In this document: positions 15,907 through 23,768 of the stretch, in pieces
Numbering within the stretch: position 1 is the stretch's first letter
Layout: every line of letters begins with the position of its first letter
NCBI RefSeq assembly: GCF_030407765.1
Contig: NZ_JASDCU010000023.1
Span: 1 to 34,591, forward strand
Length of the DNA: 34,591 bases
Source: Microbacterium sp. APC 3901
GTDB lineage: Bacteria > Actinomycetota > Actinomycetes > Actinomycetales > Microbacteriaceae
Direction: 5' to 3'
The notes under the pieces: generated by a model
Seen by the model: the letters and a program-made list of their open reading frames with translations, nothing else
Database searches by the model: none
What the model was told of the DNA's origin: nothing
Made by a program: the position numbers and the translations under genes

Positions 15907-16305
15907 GTGACCGACACCGCCCCGACCGTCCTGTTCATCTGCCAGCACAACGCCGGCCGCTCGCAGCTCGGCGCCGCTCTGCTGCAGCACCTGGCCGGCG
16001 ATCGCTTCGTCGCGACCTCCGCGGGTCTCTCACCCTCCGACGAGGTGAACCCGGCAGTGGCCGCCACGGTCGCAGAGCTCGGCATGGACATCACCGACCG
16101 TGTGCCCCGCGCCGTCACGAGCGACGACCTCGACGCGGCCGATGTCGTGGTGCTGATGAAGCCAGGGCTCGCGCTGCCCTCGACCCCCAGCGGCGAGGTG
16201 CTGGAGTGGTCGTTCCCGAACCCCGAGTCGTGGGATGCCGACGCGGTGCGCCCGCTGCGCGAGGCCGTCGCCGCGAAGATCCAGGAGACACTGCTCAGGC
16301 GCTGA
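15907..16305 (+). CDS. arsC: ArsC-like LMW-phosphatase-fold protein (second arsenate reductase or thiol transferase)
   Basis: The 132-residue protein has the phosphatase/arsenate reductase P-loop C12-Q-H-N-A-G-R18-S. C12 is its only cysteine, so it cannot use the three-cysteine relay of the S. aureus thioredoxin-linked ArsC and would have to depend on mycothiol/mycoredoxin, as known for Corynebacterium ArsC1/ArsC2. The usual general-acid Asp in the PDP motif is Asn here (FPNPES, codon 16219-16221), so activity may be altered. It starts at GTG 15907, 20 nt after the fusion gene, with a purine-rich AAAGAGAA site, and is clearly in the same operon. Confidence 0.85.
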   Translation: MTDTAPTVLFICQHNAGRSQLGAALLQHLAGDRFVATSAGLSPSDEVNPAVAATVAELGMDITDRVPRAVTSDDLDAADVVVLMKPGLALPSTPSGEVLEWSFPNPESWDADAVRPLREAVAAKIQETLLRR

Positions 16306-16345
16306 GCGCGAAACGGGGGTGCGACCGGCGCACCGACGGCGTCGG

Positions 16346-16897
16346 TCAGAGCTCGGCAGGGAACCCCGGCAGACCGTCGATGCTCACCGCGTTGCGGGAA
16401 GCGCGGTATTCGGCCATGCCGTCCTCCCCCTTCTTGTCCGCCTGAAGGCGGAGAAGGTCGCGTTCGCCTTTCAGCTCCATGACCGGCACGCCCCACCCGC
16501 ACGAATCGCTGACGCGCGTGACGTGCACCGTGATGACGGCTCGAGTGCTCGGGTGCTCCGGATGCCGCGACGCCACCTCATCGAAGCCCGGCTGTCCGGG
16601 GAGGAAGACCTCGCCCCGGCCGTGCAGCCGAACGATGCGGGGTCTGCTGTCGAACGAGTTGAACATGAGACACACGCGGCCGTTCTCGCGGATGTGCGCG
16701 ATCGTCTCGATGCCGCTGCCGGTGTAGTCGACCCAGCCGACCCGATGCTCGTCCAGAACCGAGAACGAGTCGTGGCCGCGGGGCGACATGTTCACGTGCC
16801 CCTCCGCCCCGAGCGGCGCTGTCGCCACGAACCACAGGGGCTGCTTCTCGATCCACTGCTTCAGGTTCTGGTCGATGGAATCGAAGACTTTGGCCAC
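16346..16897 (-). CDS. Pyridoxamine 5'-phosphate oxidase (PPOX)-fold protein
   Basis: The 183-residue protein has the split-barrel FMN-binding pattern: LWFVATAPLGAEGHVNMSPRG, then GSGIETIAHIRENGRVCLMF and IVRLHGRGEV. This branch of the PPOX superfamily (FMN- or F420-binding) is poorly characterised; members reduce or bind small aromatic or haem-like molecules. It reads toward the arsC gene, ending 41 nt from its stop. The start is GTG 16897; AGGAG lies about 12 nt upstream, farther than usual. Confidence 0.88.
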   Translation of the reverse strand: MAKVFDSIDQNLKQWIEKQPLWFVATAPLGAEGHVNMSPRGHDSFSVLDEHRVGWVDYTGSGIETIAHIRENGRVCLMFNSFDSRPRIVRLHGRGEVFLPGQPGFDEVASRHPEHPSTRAVITVHVTRVSDSCGWGVPVMELKGERDLLRLQADKKGEDGMAEYRASRNAVSIDGLPGFPAEL

Positions 16898-16968
16898 GAT
16901 CGAAGGCTACTCCTGCTGCATCCGCGTCAGTCGCCTGTGCATCTCGGCGTGACTCCGCCGGATAAGGA

Positions 16969-17163
16969 CTACTTCGCGAGACGGCTGCGAACAGCGCGCT
17001 CGGTGAGCACGGTGAGATAGTCGGTGACTCTGCTGTTCGAGATCTTTCCGAGTTCCTCGACGGCGAGCGACGAGATGTGCTCATGCTGGACTTCGGGATA
17101 GCGCTCAGCCAGTCGATCGGTGACTTGCTTCACGATCTCTTGAGGGTCGATGTTTGTGGCCAC
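16969..17163 (-). CDS. Small three-helix-bundle protein like the N-terminal domain of actinobacterial ArsC/LMW phosphatases
   Basis: From GTG 17163 the product is 64 residues: IVKQVTDRLAERYPEVQHEH, then SSLAVEELGKI and VTDYLTVLTERAVRSRLAK, three amphipathic helices with the spacing of the three-helix dimerisation domain found at the N-terminus of many actinobacterial LMW-phosphatase-like arsenate reductases, and also as stand-alone proteins. It lies beside two ArsC-like proteins that lack this domain. The frame stays open to an ATG at 17313, but a -10-like TAGGCT (minus strand, 17198-17193) lies inside that extension, favouring the short form. The family call is from pattern memory. Confidence 0.6.
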   Translation of the reverse strand: MATNIDPQEIVKQVTDRLAERYPEVQHEHISSLAVEELGKISNSRVTDYLTVLTERAVRSRLAK

Positions 17164-17359
17164 AGCGGCATCGTACGCCGCGAGGGCGGCCCAGCCTAGA
17201 GCGGGATTCGGGCCCGATCGATCAGTTGAATGTAGGTTCCGTGGTGAAACGTCCAGACACGCCGCGCGTTCCACAGTAGTTGTCCGCTGAATCGGGCGCA
17301 GCTTCCGCGGCATATGGCCAAAATCTTCACCGCGGCATCAGGCCCGCCAGACGGACCAG

Positions 17360-17605
17360 TCACGTGCCGACGTGCGATGCACGGCGAAGGTCGTAGATCC
17401 GAAACGCTTCGCTCAGCGTCATCGCACCTGTCGCCAGGGCCGGGCCGACGTCAACCTCGAGATCCCCGTAGAGGCGAGCGACGGAGTGATTCCCCTCCGC
17501 CGCGATCGGATCGCTCCGTTCGAGACGCATCAAGCCGAAGTGGTATTGGCCATGGGCGGCCGCGCTGCCCGTGCGCCAGATCGATTGAGTCGCTCCGATG
17601 AGAAG
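17360..17605 (-). pseudogene. C-terminal remnant of an unrecognised gene cut by the IS21 element
   Basis: On the minus strand the frame runs out of the IS terminus into LLIGATQSIWRTGSAAAHGQ and ends at a stop at 17360 (RIYDLRRASHVGT). About 80 residues remain; the WRTGSAAAHG stretch looks like authentic protein rather than a random frame, but I do not recognise the family. The missing N-terminal part was not found on the other side of the insertion (20237 onward), suggesting a deletion accompanied or followed insertion. Confidence 0.45.
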
Positions 17606-17776
17606 TGAGTATTCGGCTTGCTGAGCGCCGCGCGTATCGCGGTCGGGCACCGCGTCGCCGTGGGCGTGATCGTCGCCGTGAGCGCCACCGGATCGTCGAT
17701 GTGAGCGCCACCTGTCGCGCGGGTTTCTAGGCTCCTTCTGCCGCGTGGCCACTCACGCGGCAGAAGGAGCAACCGA

Positions 17777-19369
17777 ATGGTACGAAAGATCAAGGCGAAG
17801 CTCGTGCTTCGCCTCCGAGCGGAGGGCCTCTCGCGGCGACAGATCGCCGCGCAGGGCATGTCCCGGCACTCCGTGGACGCGGTCATCGCCGCCGCTGACG
17901 CGGCGGGCATCGACTTCGGCGATGTCGCCGACGGGGCGGACGCGGACGTGTATGTGCGCCTGTTTCCCGGTCGGGGCGAGCATCACAGCGTCTACGCCCA
18001 GCCGGACTGGGGCGAGGTCCACAGGGAGCTCGCTCGTGTCGGGGTCACGTTGAAGCTCCTGCATGGCGAGTATCGCGATGCCTGCCAGGCGACGGGGACG
18101 GCCGCGATGGGCTATGACCGGTTCTGCAAGACCTACCAGCAGCATGTCCTCGTCGCCGGGTTGACGTCGCGCGTCGGCCACAAGGCCGGCCAGAGCGTCG
18201 AGGTCGACTGGTCCGGCAAGACGATGAGCCTCGCCTCGGTGACGGGCGAGCGCACGCGGGTGTTCTTGTTCGTCGCGTGTCTGCCGTTCTCCCGGTACGC
18301 GTTCTGCTGGCCGTCGCTGGACATGAAGCAGGAAGCATGGCTGCGCGCGCATCAGGCGATGTTCGACTGGTTCGGCGGGAGCGTTCCACGGATCGTTCCA
18401 GACAATCTCAAAACGGGCGTGATCTCGCATCCGGCCGAGGGCGAGGTCGTCCTCAACGACGCGTATCGCGAGCTCGCTGCGCACTACTGCGCGGCGGTGC
18501 TGCCGGGCAGGGTCCGGAAGCCAAAAGACAAGGCGAGTGTCGAAAACACCGTCAGCGGGGTCGCGACCTGGGTGATCGCGGCGCTGCGGGACGAGCAGTT
18601 CGCGACGCTGCCGGAGCTGCGCGAGGCGATCTACGAGCGGATGGACGCCTATAACGCGGCGCCGTTCCAGAAGCGCGCAGGGTCGAGGCTGTCGGTGTTC
18701 GAGGCGGAAGAGAAGCCGCTGCTGCGGCCGCTGCCGGCGGTCGCGTATGAGATCAGTCGCTGGTTCTACGGCAGGCGGGTCCGTAAGGACGGGCATGTGG
18801 TGTTCGAGAAGAACTTCTACTCGGTCCCTTACGCGCACGTCGGGCGGGCTGTCGATCTGCGCGTCACCGAACGGGCGTTGGAGGTGTTCGACGGCGATGC
18901 TCGGTTGACGAGTCATCTCCTCGCGCCGGTGGGGGTCACGGGCGAGCACTACACGCACGACAGTGACCTTCCGGACGGTCCGCGGTATCGCCAGTGGGAT
19001 GCCGAACGCGTCCGGGAGTGGGCGGCCCGGGTCGGGGAGAACACCACGACGATCGTGAACCGGATCTTCGAGTCCGTGCCCGTTGACGAGCAGGGCCTGG
19101 ACGCGGCTCTCGCGGTGCTGCGCCTCACCCGACGCTACTCGGCCGGCAGGGTCGAGGCCGCCGCGCGTGTCGCACTCGGGTCACAGGTCCGTTCGCCGCG
19201 TTACGCGCACCTGCGACCGATCCTGGAGACCGGGCAAGACGCGCCGCCGGCCCGGCGACGGCCACGGTTCGAGCCATCGTCACCGCCATCGTCATCGCTG
19301 GGCGACGCGTCCGCGGAGCCAGCGGGGTACGTCCGCGGGGCGGACTACTACGCGGGAGAAGACCGGTGA
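17777..19369 (+). CDS. istA: IS21 transposase IstA
   Basis: The 530-residue transposase has an N-terminal helix-turn-helix (about 15-40, GLSRRQIAAQGMSRHSVDAV) and an RNase H-like DDE core. D144 is in VEVDWSGKT, D209 in IVPDNLKTG and E256 in KDKASVENTV, followed by the C-terminal Mu-type beta-barrel (SRWFYGRRV...HVVFEKNFYSVPY). All three acidic residues are intact. AGAAGGAG lies just upstream of ATG 17777. The stop overlaps the istB start (GTGA), the normal IS21 arrangement. It acts with IstB to cut and join the IS ends. Confidence 0.96.
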   Translation: MVRKIKAKLVLRLRAEGLSRRQIAAQGMSRHSVDAVIAAADAAGIDFGDVADGADADVYVRLFPGRGEHHSVYAQPDWGEVHRELARVGVTLKLLHGEYRDACQATGTAAMGYDRFCKTYQQHVLVAGLTSRVGHKAGQSVEVDWSGKTMSLASVTGERTRVFLFVACLPFSRYAFCWPSLDMKQEAWLRAHQAMFDWFGGSVPRIVPDNLKTGVISHPAEGEVVLNDAYRELAAHYCAAVLPGRVRKPKDKASVENTVSGVATWVIAALRDEQFATLPELREAIYERMDAYNAAPFQKRAGSRLSVFEAEEKPLLRPLPAVAYEISRWFYGRRVRKDGHVVFEKNFYSVPYAHVGRAVDLRVTERALEVFDGDARLTSHLLAPVGVTGEHYTHDSDLPDGPRYRQWDAERVREWAARVGENTTTIVNRIFESVPVDEQGLDAALAVLRLTRRYSAGRVEAAARVALGSQVRSPRYAHLRPILETGQDAPPARRRPRFEPSSPPSSSLGDASAEPAGYVRGADYYAGEDR

Positions 19370-20115
19370 GCCGGATCGACAGCGAGTCCAAGCGCAAGCT
19401 GCGCGAGATGGGCGTGAGCGTCTTGCTGGACGCGTTCGAAGCGCAACACGACACCCTCACCCTGGGGATGGCGTTCGAAGAGCGCGTCAAGCTCGCCGTC
19501 GACGACGCCCACGCCGCGTTCACGCAGTCCAAGGTCGAGGGCCTCATCCGACGGGCAGGGCTGCGTTACCCGGACGCGGACCTGCGTCGTGTCGATCTGA
19601 TCGAGCAGCGCGGCCTGGACCGGGGTGTTCTCGCTCAGCTGGGGACGTGTTCGTTCATCACCCAGCAACAGAACGTCGTCTTCCAAGGCTTCACCGGGTC
19701 GGGGAAGTCGTACCTCGGGTCCGCGCTGGCGAAGCAGGCCTGCCAGCACCGCTATCGGGCCCACTACATCCGCATGCCCGACCTCGAGGAAGCATGGGCG
19801 ACGGCGCAGGACAAGCCCGGCGGGCGAGAGAAGTGGTTGCGGAAGTACTCATCGTTCACGCTCCTCGTGATCGATGAGTGGCTCCTCGACCCGCCCGACG
19901 ATGATGTCAGATCGATGCTGCTGGAGCTGCTCGAGCGCCGCTACGACGCCGTCTCGACGGTGTTCTGCACGCAGTACGCGAAGAAGGACTGGCATCAGCG
20001 GCTCGGGTCAGGTGTTCACGCGGACGCCATCATGGATCGCATCGTTCACAACACGATCTGGATCACGACCGGGGAGATGAACATGCGCGAACAGGCCGCG
20101 ACGGCGACGCGGTGA
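19366..20115 (+). CDS. istB: IS21 helper ATPase IstB
   Basis: The 249-residue AAA+ protein has Walker A GFTGSGKS at 108-115 and Walker B LLVIDE ending at 171. It follows istA with a 4-nt overlap and GTG start. IstB is a DnaC-like clamp that selects target DNA and stimulates IstA. Sequence and length are typical and no disruption is visible, so the element may still be active. Confidence 0.95.
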   Translation: MSRIDSESKRKLREMGVSVLLDAFEAQHDTLTLGMAFEERVKLAVDDAHAAFTQSKVEGLIRRAGLRYPDADLRRVDLIEQRGLDRGVLAQLGTCSFITQQQNVVFQGFTGSGKSYLGSALAKQACQHRYRAHYIRMPDLEEAWATAQDKPGGREKWLRKYSSFTLLVIDEWLLDPPDDDVRSMLLELLERRYDAVSTVFCTQYAKKDWHQRLGSGVHADAIMDRIVHNTIWITTGEMNMREQAATATR

Positions 20116-20236
20116 TCACAGCGTCGGTGAGCGTCGACATGCGCGGCGCTCACCGACGCTCCTGCTGGCGCTGAACCGCGATATCGAGTGGCGCTCGACC
20201 GCAATAATCAGCGGCGCTCACACCGCCGAATACTCA

Positions 20237-20615
20237 TTTCATCCTTCGACGCTATCGCGCAGTATGACGTTCCCGCAGAAACGATGCCGGGGGCATCGAG
20301 GCGGCCAGGTCTGCTGTCGATACTGGCGTTCCGCAGGGCACCCTGGGCACCTGGGTACGTAGTATCGGGAGGAGCATCCCGACCTGTGAGCGGACCTGGA
20401 GAAGGGCGGCTTTTCGATCGCATGGCGGTGTCGGGTTCCGCCGATGTCTCCGACGTCGTCCTATCGGTAGCGGAACCGGAAACCGACAACAGCGCCACAC
20501 AGCGCTGTTCGATGCCGTGCCGGCCGAATACGACGACGTCTGCGACGATCGATAGCCGAATCAGTCGAGCGCGCTCCGTGCTCTGAGTGCTCAATAGGCA
20601 GGTTCGAGACGGTCG
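20237..20615. other. Intergenic stretch with decayed coding remnants
   Basis: No intact gene is evident in these 379 bases. One plus-strand frame reads IEAARSAVDTGVPQGTLGTW at about 20297-20356, which resembles the helix-turn-helix of an IS3-type OrfA or another small DNA-binding protein, but a stop lies shortly before it and the frame then becomes arginine-rich noise. It is best seen as transposon debris next to the IS21 element. Confidence 0.35.
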
Positions 20616-21335
20616 TTACGAACGTTTCCCGAGCCTGCCGTGCGATGTACCGCGACCAATCGTCGCTCGTGGACGGTCGAACAACAGCGCCGTCATCCCC
20701 GCGGTGATCGCCGCCAGCGCCCACCAGAGTCCGGCCGCGGTTCCGCCGGTGCCAGGGAGCGGCTCATCGGGATCACCGGGTTGGTCTCCCGGTTCGCTCG
20801 GAATGATCGCTTCGTCGTGTGCCAGTGTCACGCGCAGAGCGAACGATGCGCGATCCACGCGCAGATCCGCACCCGACGTGGCATCGTGCGGAAAGACCAA
20901 GGCGATATCGAGGGCGACGACCTGCGTGGGATCGACGCGGGAGCCGTAAAGCTGGGCGTCCGACAGCTCAGAGAACGACACCTCGACGCTGGCGGAACCT
21001 TGCTCGCGCACAACGAGGGCGAGCTCGTCGTAGAACGGATCCGGCGAGCTCGACGCCAGGGCGACATCTTCGGCGATAATCGTCAGCGTCGCCGCGTCCT
21101 CAGAGTCGTTGCGCACGAACAACGTCGTCATGAGCACGTCGCCCGGAACCAACGTCGCCGGCTCGAATAGTGCTGGCAGGTCGTCGTGCCAGGTGACCCC
21201 GTCGTAACTCAGGCGCAATTGCGATGCAACGGGGGAATCGGCGGCGTACGCGTCGTCCACGAATATCGTCGACGCCATCGAGAGCAGGAGCGCGGTTGCC
21301 GAGAGTGCGATAGCGGCGCTACACGAGAGCCTCAT
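20616..21335 (-). CDS. LPxTG-anchored surface protein of the SipW operon
   Basis: The 239-residue protein has a signal peptide (about 1-32, AYA/AD cleavage), a beta-rich ectodomain with an N-terminal SQLRLSYDGVTWHDDLP and a VPGD-V-TTLFVRNDSEDAATLT segment like the spacer strands of TasA-type proteins. An acidic Pro-rich linker leads to LPGTG at 193-197, a membrane helix, and a basic tail. It would be cleaved by sortase and joined to peptidoglycan. Its ATG overlaps the stop of the signal peptidase gene (ATGA), making it the last gene of a five-gene operon; it may anchor fibres made by the upstream products. Confidence 0.82.
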   Translation of the reverse strand: MRLSCSAAIALSATALLLSMASTIFVDDAYAADSPVASQLRLSYDGVTWHDDLPALFEPATLVPGDVLMTTLFVRNDSEDAATLTIIAEDVALASSSPDPFYDELALVVREQGSASVEVSFSELSDAQLYGSRVDPTQVVALDIALVFPHDATSGADLRVDRASFALRVTLAHDEAIIPSEPGDQPGDPDEPLPGTGGTAAGLWWALAAITAGMTALLFDRPRATIGRGTSHGRLGKRS

Positions 21336-21928
21336 CTGGGTTGCCTTCTCATCAGTGCGCGGAGGAGGGTGAAGACGGCATAGCCGATGAGGAGTCCCCC
21401 GAGTGCTCCGACGATCCAGCCCCGCTCCGTAACGCCGAATAAGGTGGTGACGTATCCCACGTAGGGCACGGAGTAGACCACCTTGCCCATCACCTGGTCT
21501 CCCACAATCGGCTGGTCGTCTGCGCCGTTGTTGTCGCCGCGCGTCGTGAACGTAAGGTCACCGTCGGCCTGGTATCCGACTTCGACGATGCGGTGTGTCA
21601 CGAGCATCGGGTCGTCGGAGACCGGCTGGAACGTCACGACGTCTCCGATCGCCAGAGTCTCCGGGTCGACGGACTGCGAGACCACCAGGGTGCCCGGGGC
21701 CAAGACCGGCTCCATCGACGAGGTAAGCACGGCGAGAGGAACGGCCCCGATCAGCCGCGGGATAACGAGCACGAGTGCGACGACGGCCATGACCAGCGCG
21801 AACACGACCCACCCGATGAAACGCAACAGTCCGCGCCACGGGCGAGGTTGTGTGTGCTCGATCGGCGCCTCAGCGTCGCATTCGCCGAGCTTGTCGGCCG
21901 GCGTCGGTGCGTGCTGCGTCATGATCAT
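21332..21928 (-). CDS. sipW: SipW-like type I signal peptidase
   Basis: The 198-residue membrane peptidase has an N-terminal helix (about 36-60) and a C-terminal helix (about 163-185). The catalytic serine is S71 in LTSSMEPVL, H112 in THRIVE replaces the lysine of ordinary bacterial signal peptidases, and RGDNN at 130-134 is the third conserved box. The Ser-His dyad is the ER-type/SipW form, which in Bacillus processes TasA and TapA. It overlaps both neighbours by ATGA junctions. Its substrates are probably the two SipW-signal proteins and perhaps the third exported protein encoded just upstream. It has a hydrophilic N-terminal extension. Confidence 0.88.
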   Translation of the reverse strand: MIMTQHAPTPADKLGECDAEAPIEHTQPRPWRGLLRFIGWVVFALVMAVVALVLVIPRLIGAVPLAVLTSSMEPVLAPGTLVVSQSVDPETLAIGDVVTFQPVSDDPMLVTHRIVEVGYQADGDLTFTTRGDNNGADDQPIVGDQVMGKVVYSVPYVGYVTTLFGVTERGWIVGALGGLLIGYAVFTLLRALMRRQPR

Positions 21929-22473
21929 TTCTGGCAGTAGCTCTGGCTGAGGTCCGGCTGAGGATAGATCGTGATTGTGTTGCTCTTGGGGCCCAGCCAA
22001 CCGCTGGCGTAGACCGGTCGCACATACACTTGCATCGGTGAGTTGTCGGGCGGCAGGTTGTAGAACTCGGTGCCGCGGCCGTGGAACAGGTAGTTGTACT
22101 GACTCGGATTGTCCAACGGCGCGGAACTGGGTGCCCACAGCTGGTCCCGTGTCACGCCGCCGACGATCCGGTAGACCCTGAAGTTGCTGAACACCGGCGC
22201 GATCTGATCGCGGTACAGATACTGCACGACCTGAAAGTCCGCGCCGATGCTGTCCGCGTATCCGTTGTGAAACTGTGGTCCTCGGCAACTCAGCCATTGC
22301 CCGTTACTCACGGTGATTGCCGGGTAGCCCGCCGTGGCGGAGACCGAGGCTTGTGCGTTCGCCGACCATTGCGCCGAAGCGGGGAGCGCTAGTGCGCCCG
22401 CACCGATCATGAGGAGCGCCGCGAGCGGCAGCTGCCATCGCCGCCGTCTACGCGATTGCTCCCGCGCGCTCAT
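21925..22473 (-). CDS. Exported protein of the SipW operon, unknown function
   Basis: The 182-residue protein has an arginine-rich start (SRRRRRWQ), a hydrophobic core and a LPASAQWSANAQ region where signal cleavage should occur, followed by a secreted domain rich in Tyr, Pro, Asn and Gly. It has two mature cysteines (WLSCRGP and the near-terminal YCQK), possibly one disulfide. Repeated strand-like segments (VYRIVGG, MQVYVRPVYASGW, SNTITIYPQ) suggest a fibronectin-like beta-sandwich; the family is not recognised. It lies between the SipW-signal proteins and the peptidase with 4-nt overlaps on both sides, so it is probably a minor fibre subunit or assembly factor. Confidence 0.78.
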   Translation of the reverse strand: MSAREQSRRRRRWQLPLAALLMIGAGALALPASAQWSANAQASVSATAGYPAITVSNGQWLSCRGPQFHNGYADSIGADFQVVQYLYRDQIAPVFSNFRVYRIVGGVTRDQLWAPSSAPLDNPSQYNYLFHGRGTEFYNLPPDNSPMQVYVRPVYASGWLGPKSNTITIYPQPDLSQSYCQK

Positions 22474-23060
22474 CGGGTGCCCTCACCCGTCGCGGTGATG
22501 GTGAAGGTCGTCGCCGCCCCGCTGAGCTCGATGCCGCCGACGTCGGGCGGAGTTCCAGCTGGGATCGTGAACCGTATGCACAAGTGGGTCGTCGCGGAAT
22601 CCGCAGCCGGAGCAACGAGTGACTCGGTTACGACCAGTGCGCTCAGTTCTGTGAAGCCCCCACCGCTGCCGTACACCTGCATCCCGTCGGGTAGTCCGGT
22701 GGATGCGCAGGAGGCTCCCGCATCGCTCTGGGTGAAGACCTGAGCGTCAATGATGCCGTACAGCGTCGACGAGGCCGACGAGGTGTCAGAGAGGATGGCT
22801 GCGAGCGTGTAGTCGAGCCCGAGATTGCCGGATGCCTGGCCGGCGAGCGCGATCTTCGTGGCGATGACGCCACCAGGGTAGAGACCGCTTAACGGTCCGA
22901 TCGTCACCTGTGATTGCCCGTTCATCGTGAGTTTCAGGGTGCCCGAGTTAACGGTGGTGCCTTCGACGGCCTCGGAATCGTTCCACAGCGCCGCAGTCGT
23001 ACCGGTCCCCACGAGGAGGACCAGCGCGACCGCTGCGATGGTGACGGCGAGACGTTTCAA
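22470..23060 (-). CDS. SipW-type-signal surface protein (TasA/CalY-like), second copy
   Basis: The 196-residue protein starts MKRLAVTIAAVALVLLVGTG and continues TTAALWNDSEAV, the SipW-dependent signal form with ALWNDSE just after the hydrophobic core. The NSGTLKLTMNG strand after it is also found in the partner at 23088. The mature part is Gly/Ser/Thr-rich and beta-like, with cysteines in ASCAS and HLCIRF that could pair. Such proteins are cut by SipW peptidases and form surface or matrix fibres in Bacillus; the role here is inferred. It lies 27 nt after the first copy and overlaps the next gene by 4 nt. Confidence 0.82.
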   Translation of the reverse strand: MKRLAVTIAAVALVLLVGTGTTAALWNDSEAVEGTTVNSGTLKLTMNGQSQVTIGPLSGLYPGGVIATKIALAGQASGNLGLDYTLAAILSDTSSASSTLYGIIDAQVFTQSDAGASCASTGLPDGMQVYGSGGGFTELSALVVTESLVAPAADSATTHLCIRFTIPAGTPPDVGGIELSGAATTFTITATGEGTR

Positions 23061-23087
23061 ACGGGCTTCCGTATCCGGGCGCGGGCG

Positions 23088-23624
23088 TTACCGGGCGTCC
23101 TGCTGTAAGGTGATTGTCATATCGCTTAGGTTGATGCTCTCGGCCTGCGCGGTCGTGCCCGGTGTGCTCTCATCGAACACGATCGTCACGGTCACGTTGA
23201 TCACCTCGCCATCGTCGGCGCTCGTGATGGCCCCATCGGTAACCGGCTCACCGCCGACATATGTGAACGTCTGGGTGACCGTAGTCGCTGCGAGCAATGC
23301 CGCATCACCGGTAGCCGCGACCGGATCAGACACATTGAGGGTGGCTGAAAGGTTGTCTCCCGATGCGTCGACAGTGAAGGCGGCCGTGTACTCGATCGTG
23401 TCTCCGGGCACGATGAGGAAGTCCGCGATCGTGATCGGCACCGGTGTCGGGGTCGAGATGTCGTTCCACGCGGGTGTGCCCGATGGCGTGAGTGCCAGGG
23501 TGCCGGAGTTCACCGTGCCCCCGTTCACGTTTGCCGAATCGCTCCACAAAGCGAACGTGGTCCCGCCTGTAAGCAACACGACACCGAGCGCTCCCGCGAT
23601 CGTGGCTTTGGTCACTTTCCTCAT
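23088..23624 (-). CDS. SipW-type-signal surface protein (alternate signal-mediated export), first gene of the operon
   Basis: The 178-residue protein starts MRKVTKATIAGALGVVLLTG, then GTTFALWSDSANVNGGTVNS, the signature of the alternate/SipW-cognate signal families in actinobacteria. The mature beta-rich domain has VPGDTIEYTAAFTVDASGDN, the spacer-strand pattern also seen in TasA-like proteins, and lacks cysteine. The chosen ATG 23624 has an AGGAG/GGGG purine stretch upstream; a longer open frame to 23906 runs into the IS3 element and is spurious. It is the likely major subunit of the fibre encoded by this locus. The IS3 element starts 75 nt upstream and may have altered its promoter. Confidence 0.85.
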   Translation of the reverse strand: MRKVTKATIAGALGVVLLTGGTTFALWSDSANVNGGTVNSGTLALTPSGTPAWNDISTPTPVPITIADFLIVPGDTIEYTAAFTVDASGDNLSATLNVSDPVAATGDAALLAATTVTQTFTYVGGEPVTDGAITSADDGEVINVTVTIVFDESTPGTTAQAESINLSDMTITLQQDAR

Positions 23625-23768
23625 GCTTGCCCCTGCTCCTTGATGATTTACGTGGGTATCAGCATGACACGACTTGACGTTGATACTGATAATTGCCGCG
23701 GGACTGCCGCACTGATAGGTGACATCTGATCTGGCTTGCCCGTAGGGCGGCCTGGAAGGATGTGCACC

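Larger units (their letters stand above)
17606..20236 (+). mobile_element. IS21-family insertion sequence (about 2.63 kb)
   Basis: The element carries istA and istB between imperfect terminal inverted repeats. Each end reads TGAGTATTCGGC, four variable bases, then TGAGCGCCGC (left 17606-17631, right complement 20211-20236). Internal GTGAGCGCCAC-like repeats at about 17677 and 17700, and inverted variants near 20128-20195, fit the multiple transposase-binding repeats of IS21 ends. No target duplication is seen: flanks are GAGAAG and TTTCAT. Confidence 0.88.

Noticed and set aside
17753..18958. 401-codon minus-strand frame in the IS21 element
   Set aside because: It is the antisense of istA, which has an intact DDE core.
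20208..20594. Minus-strand 128-residue frame right of the IS21 element as the missing half of the interrupted gene
   Set aside because: It reads into the IS end, has no fold-like pattern, and does not resemble a continuation of the left-hand fragment.
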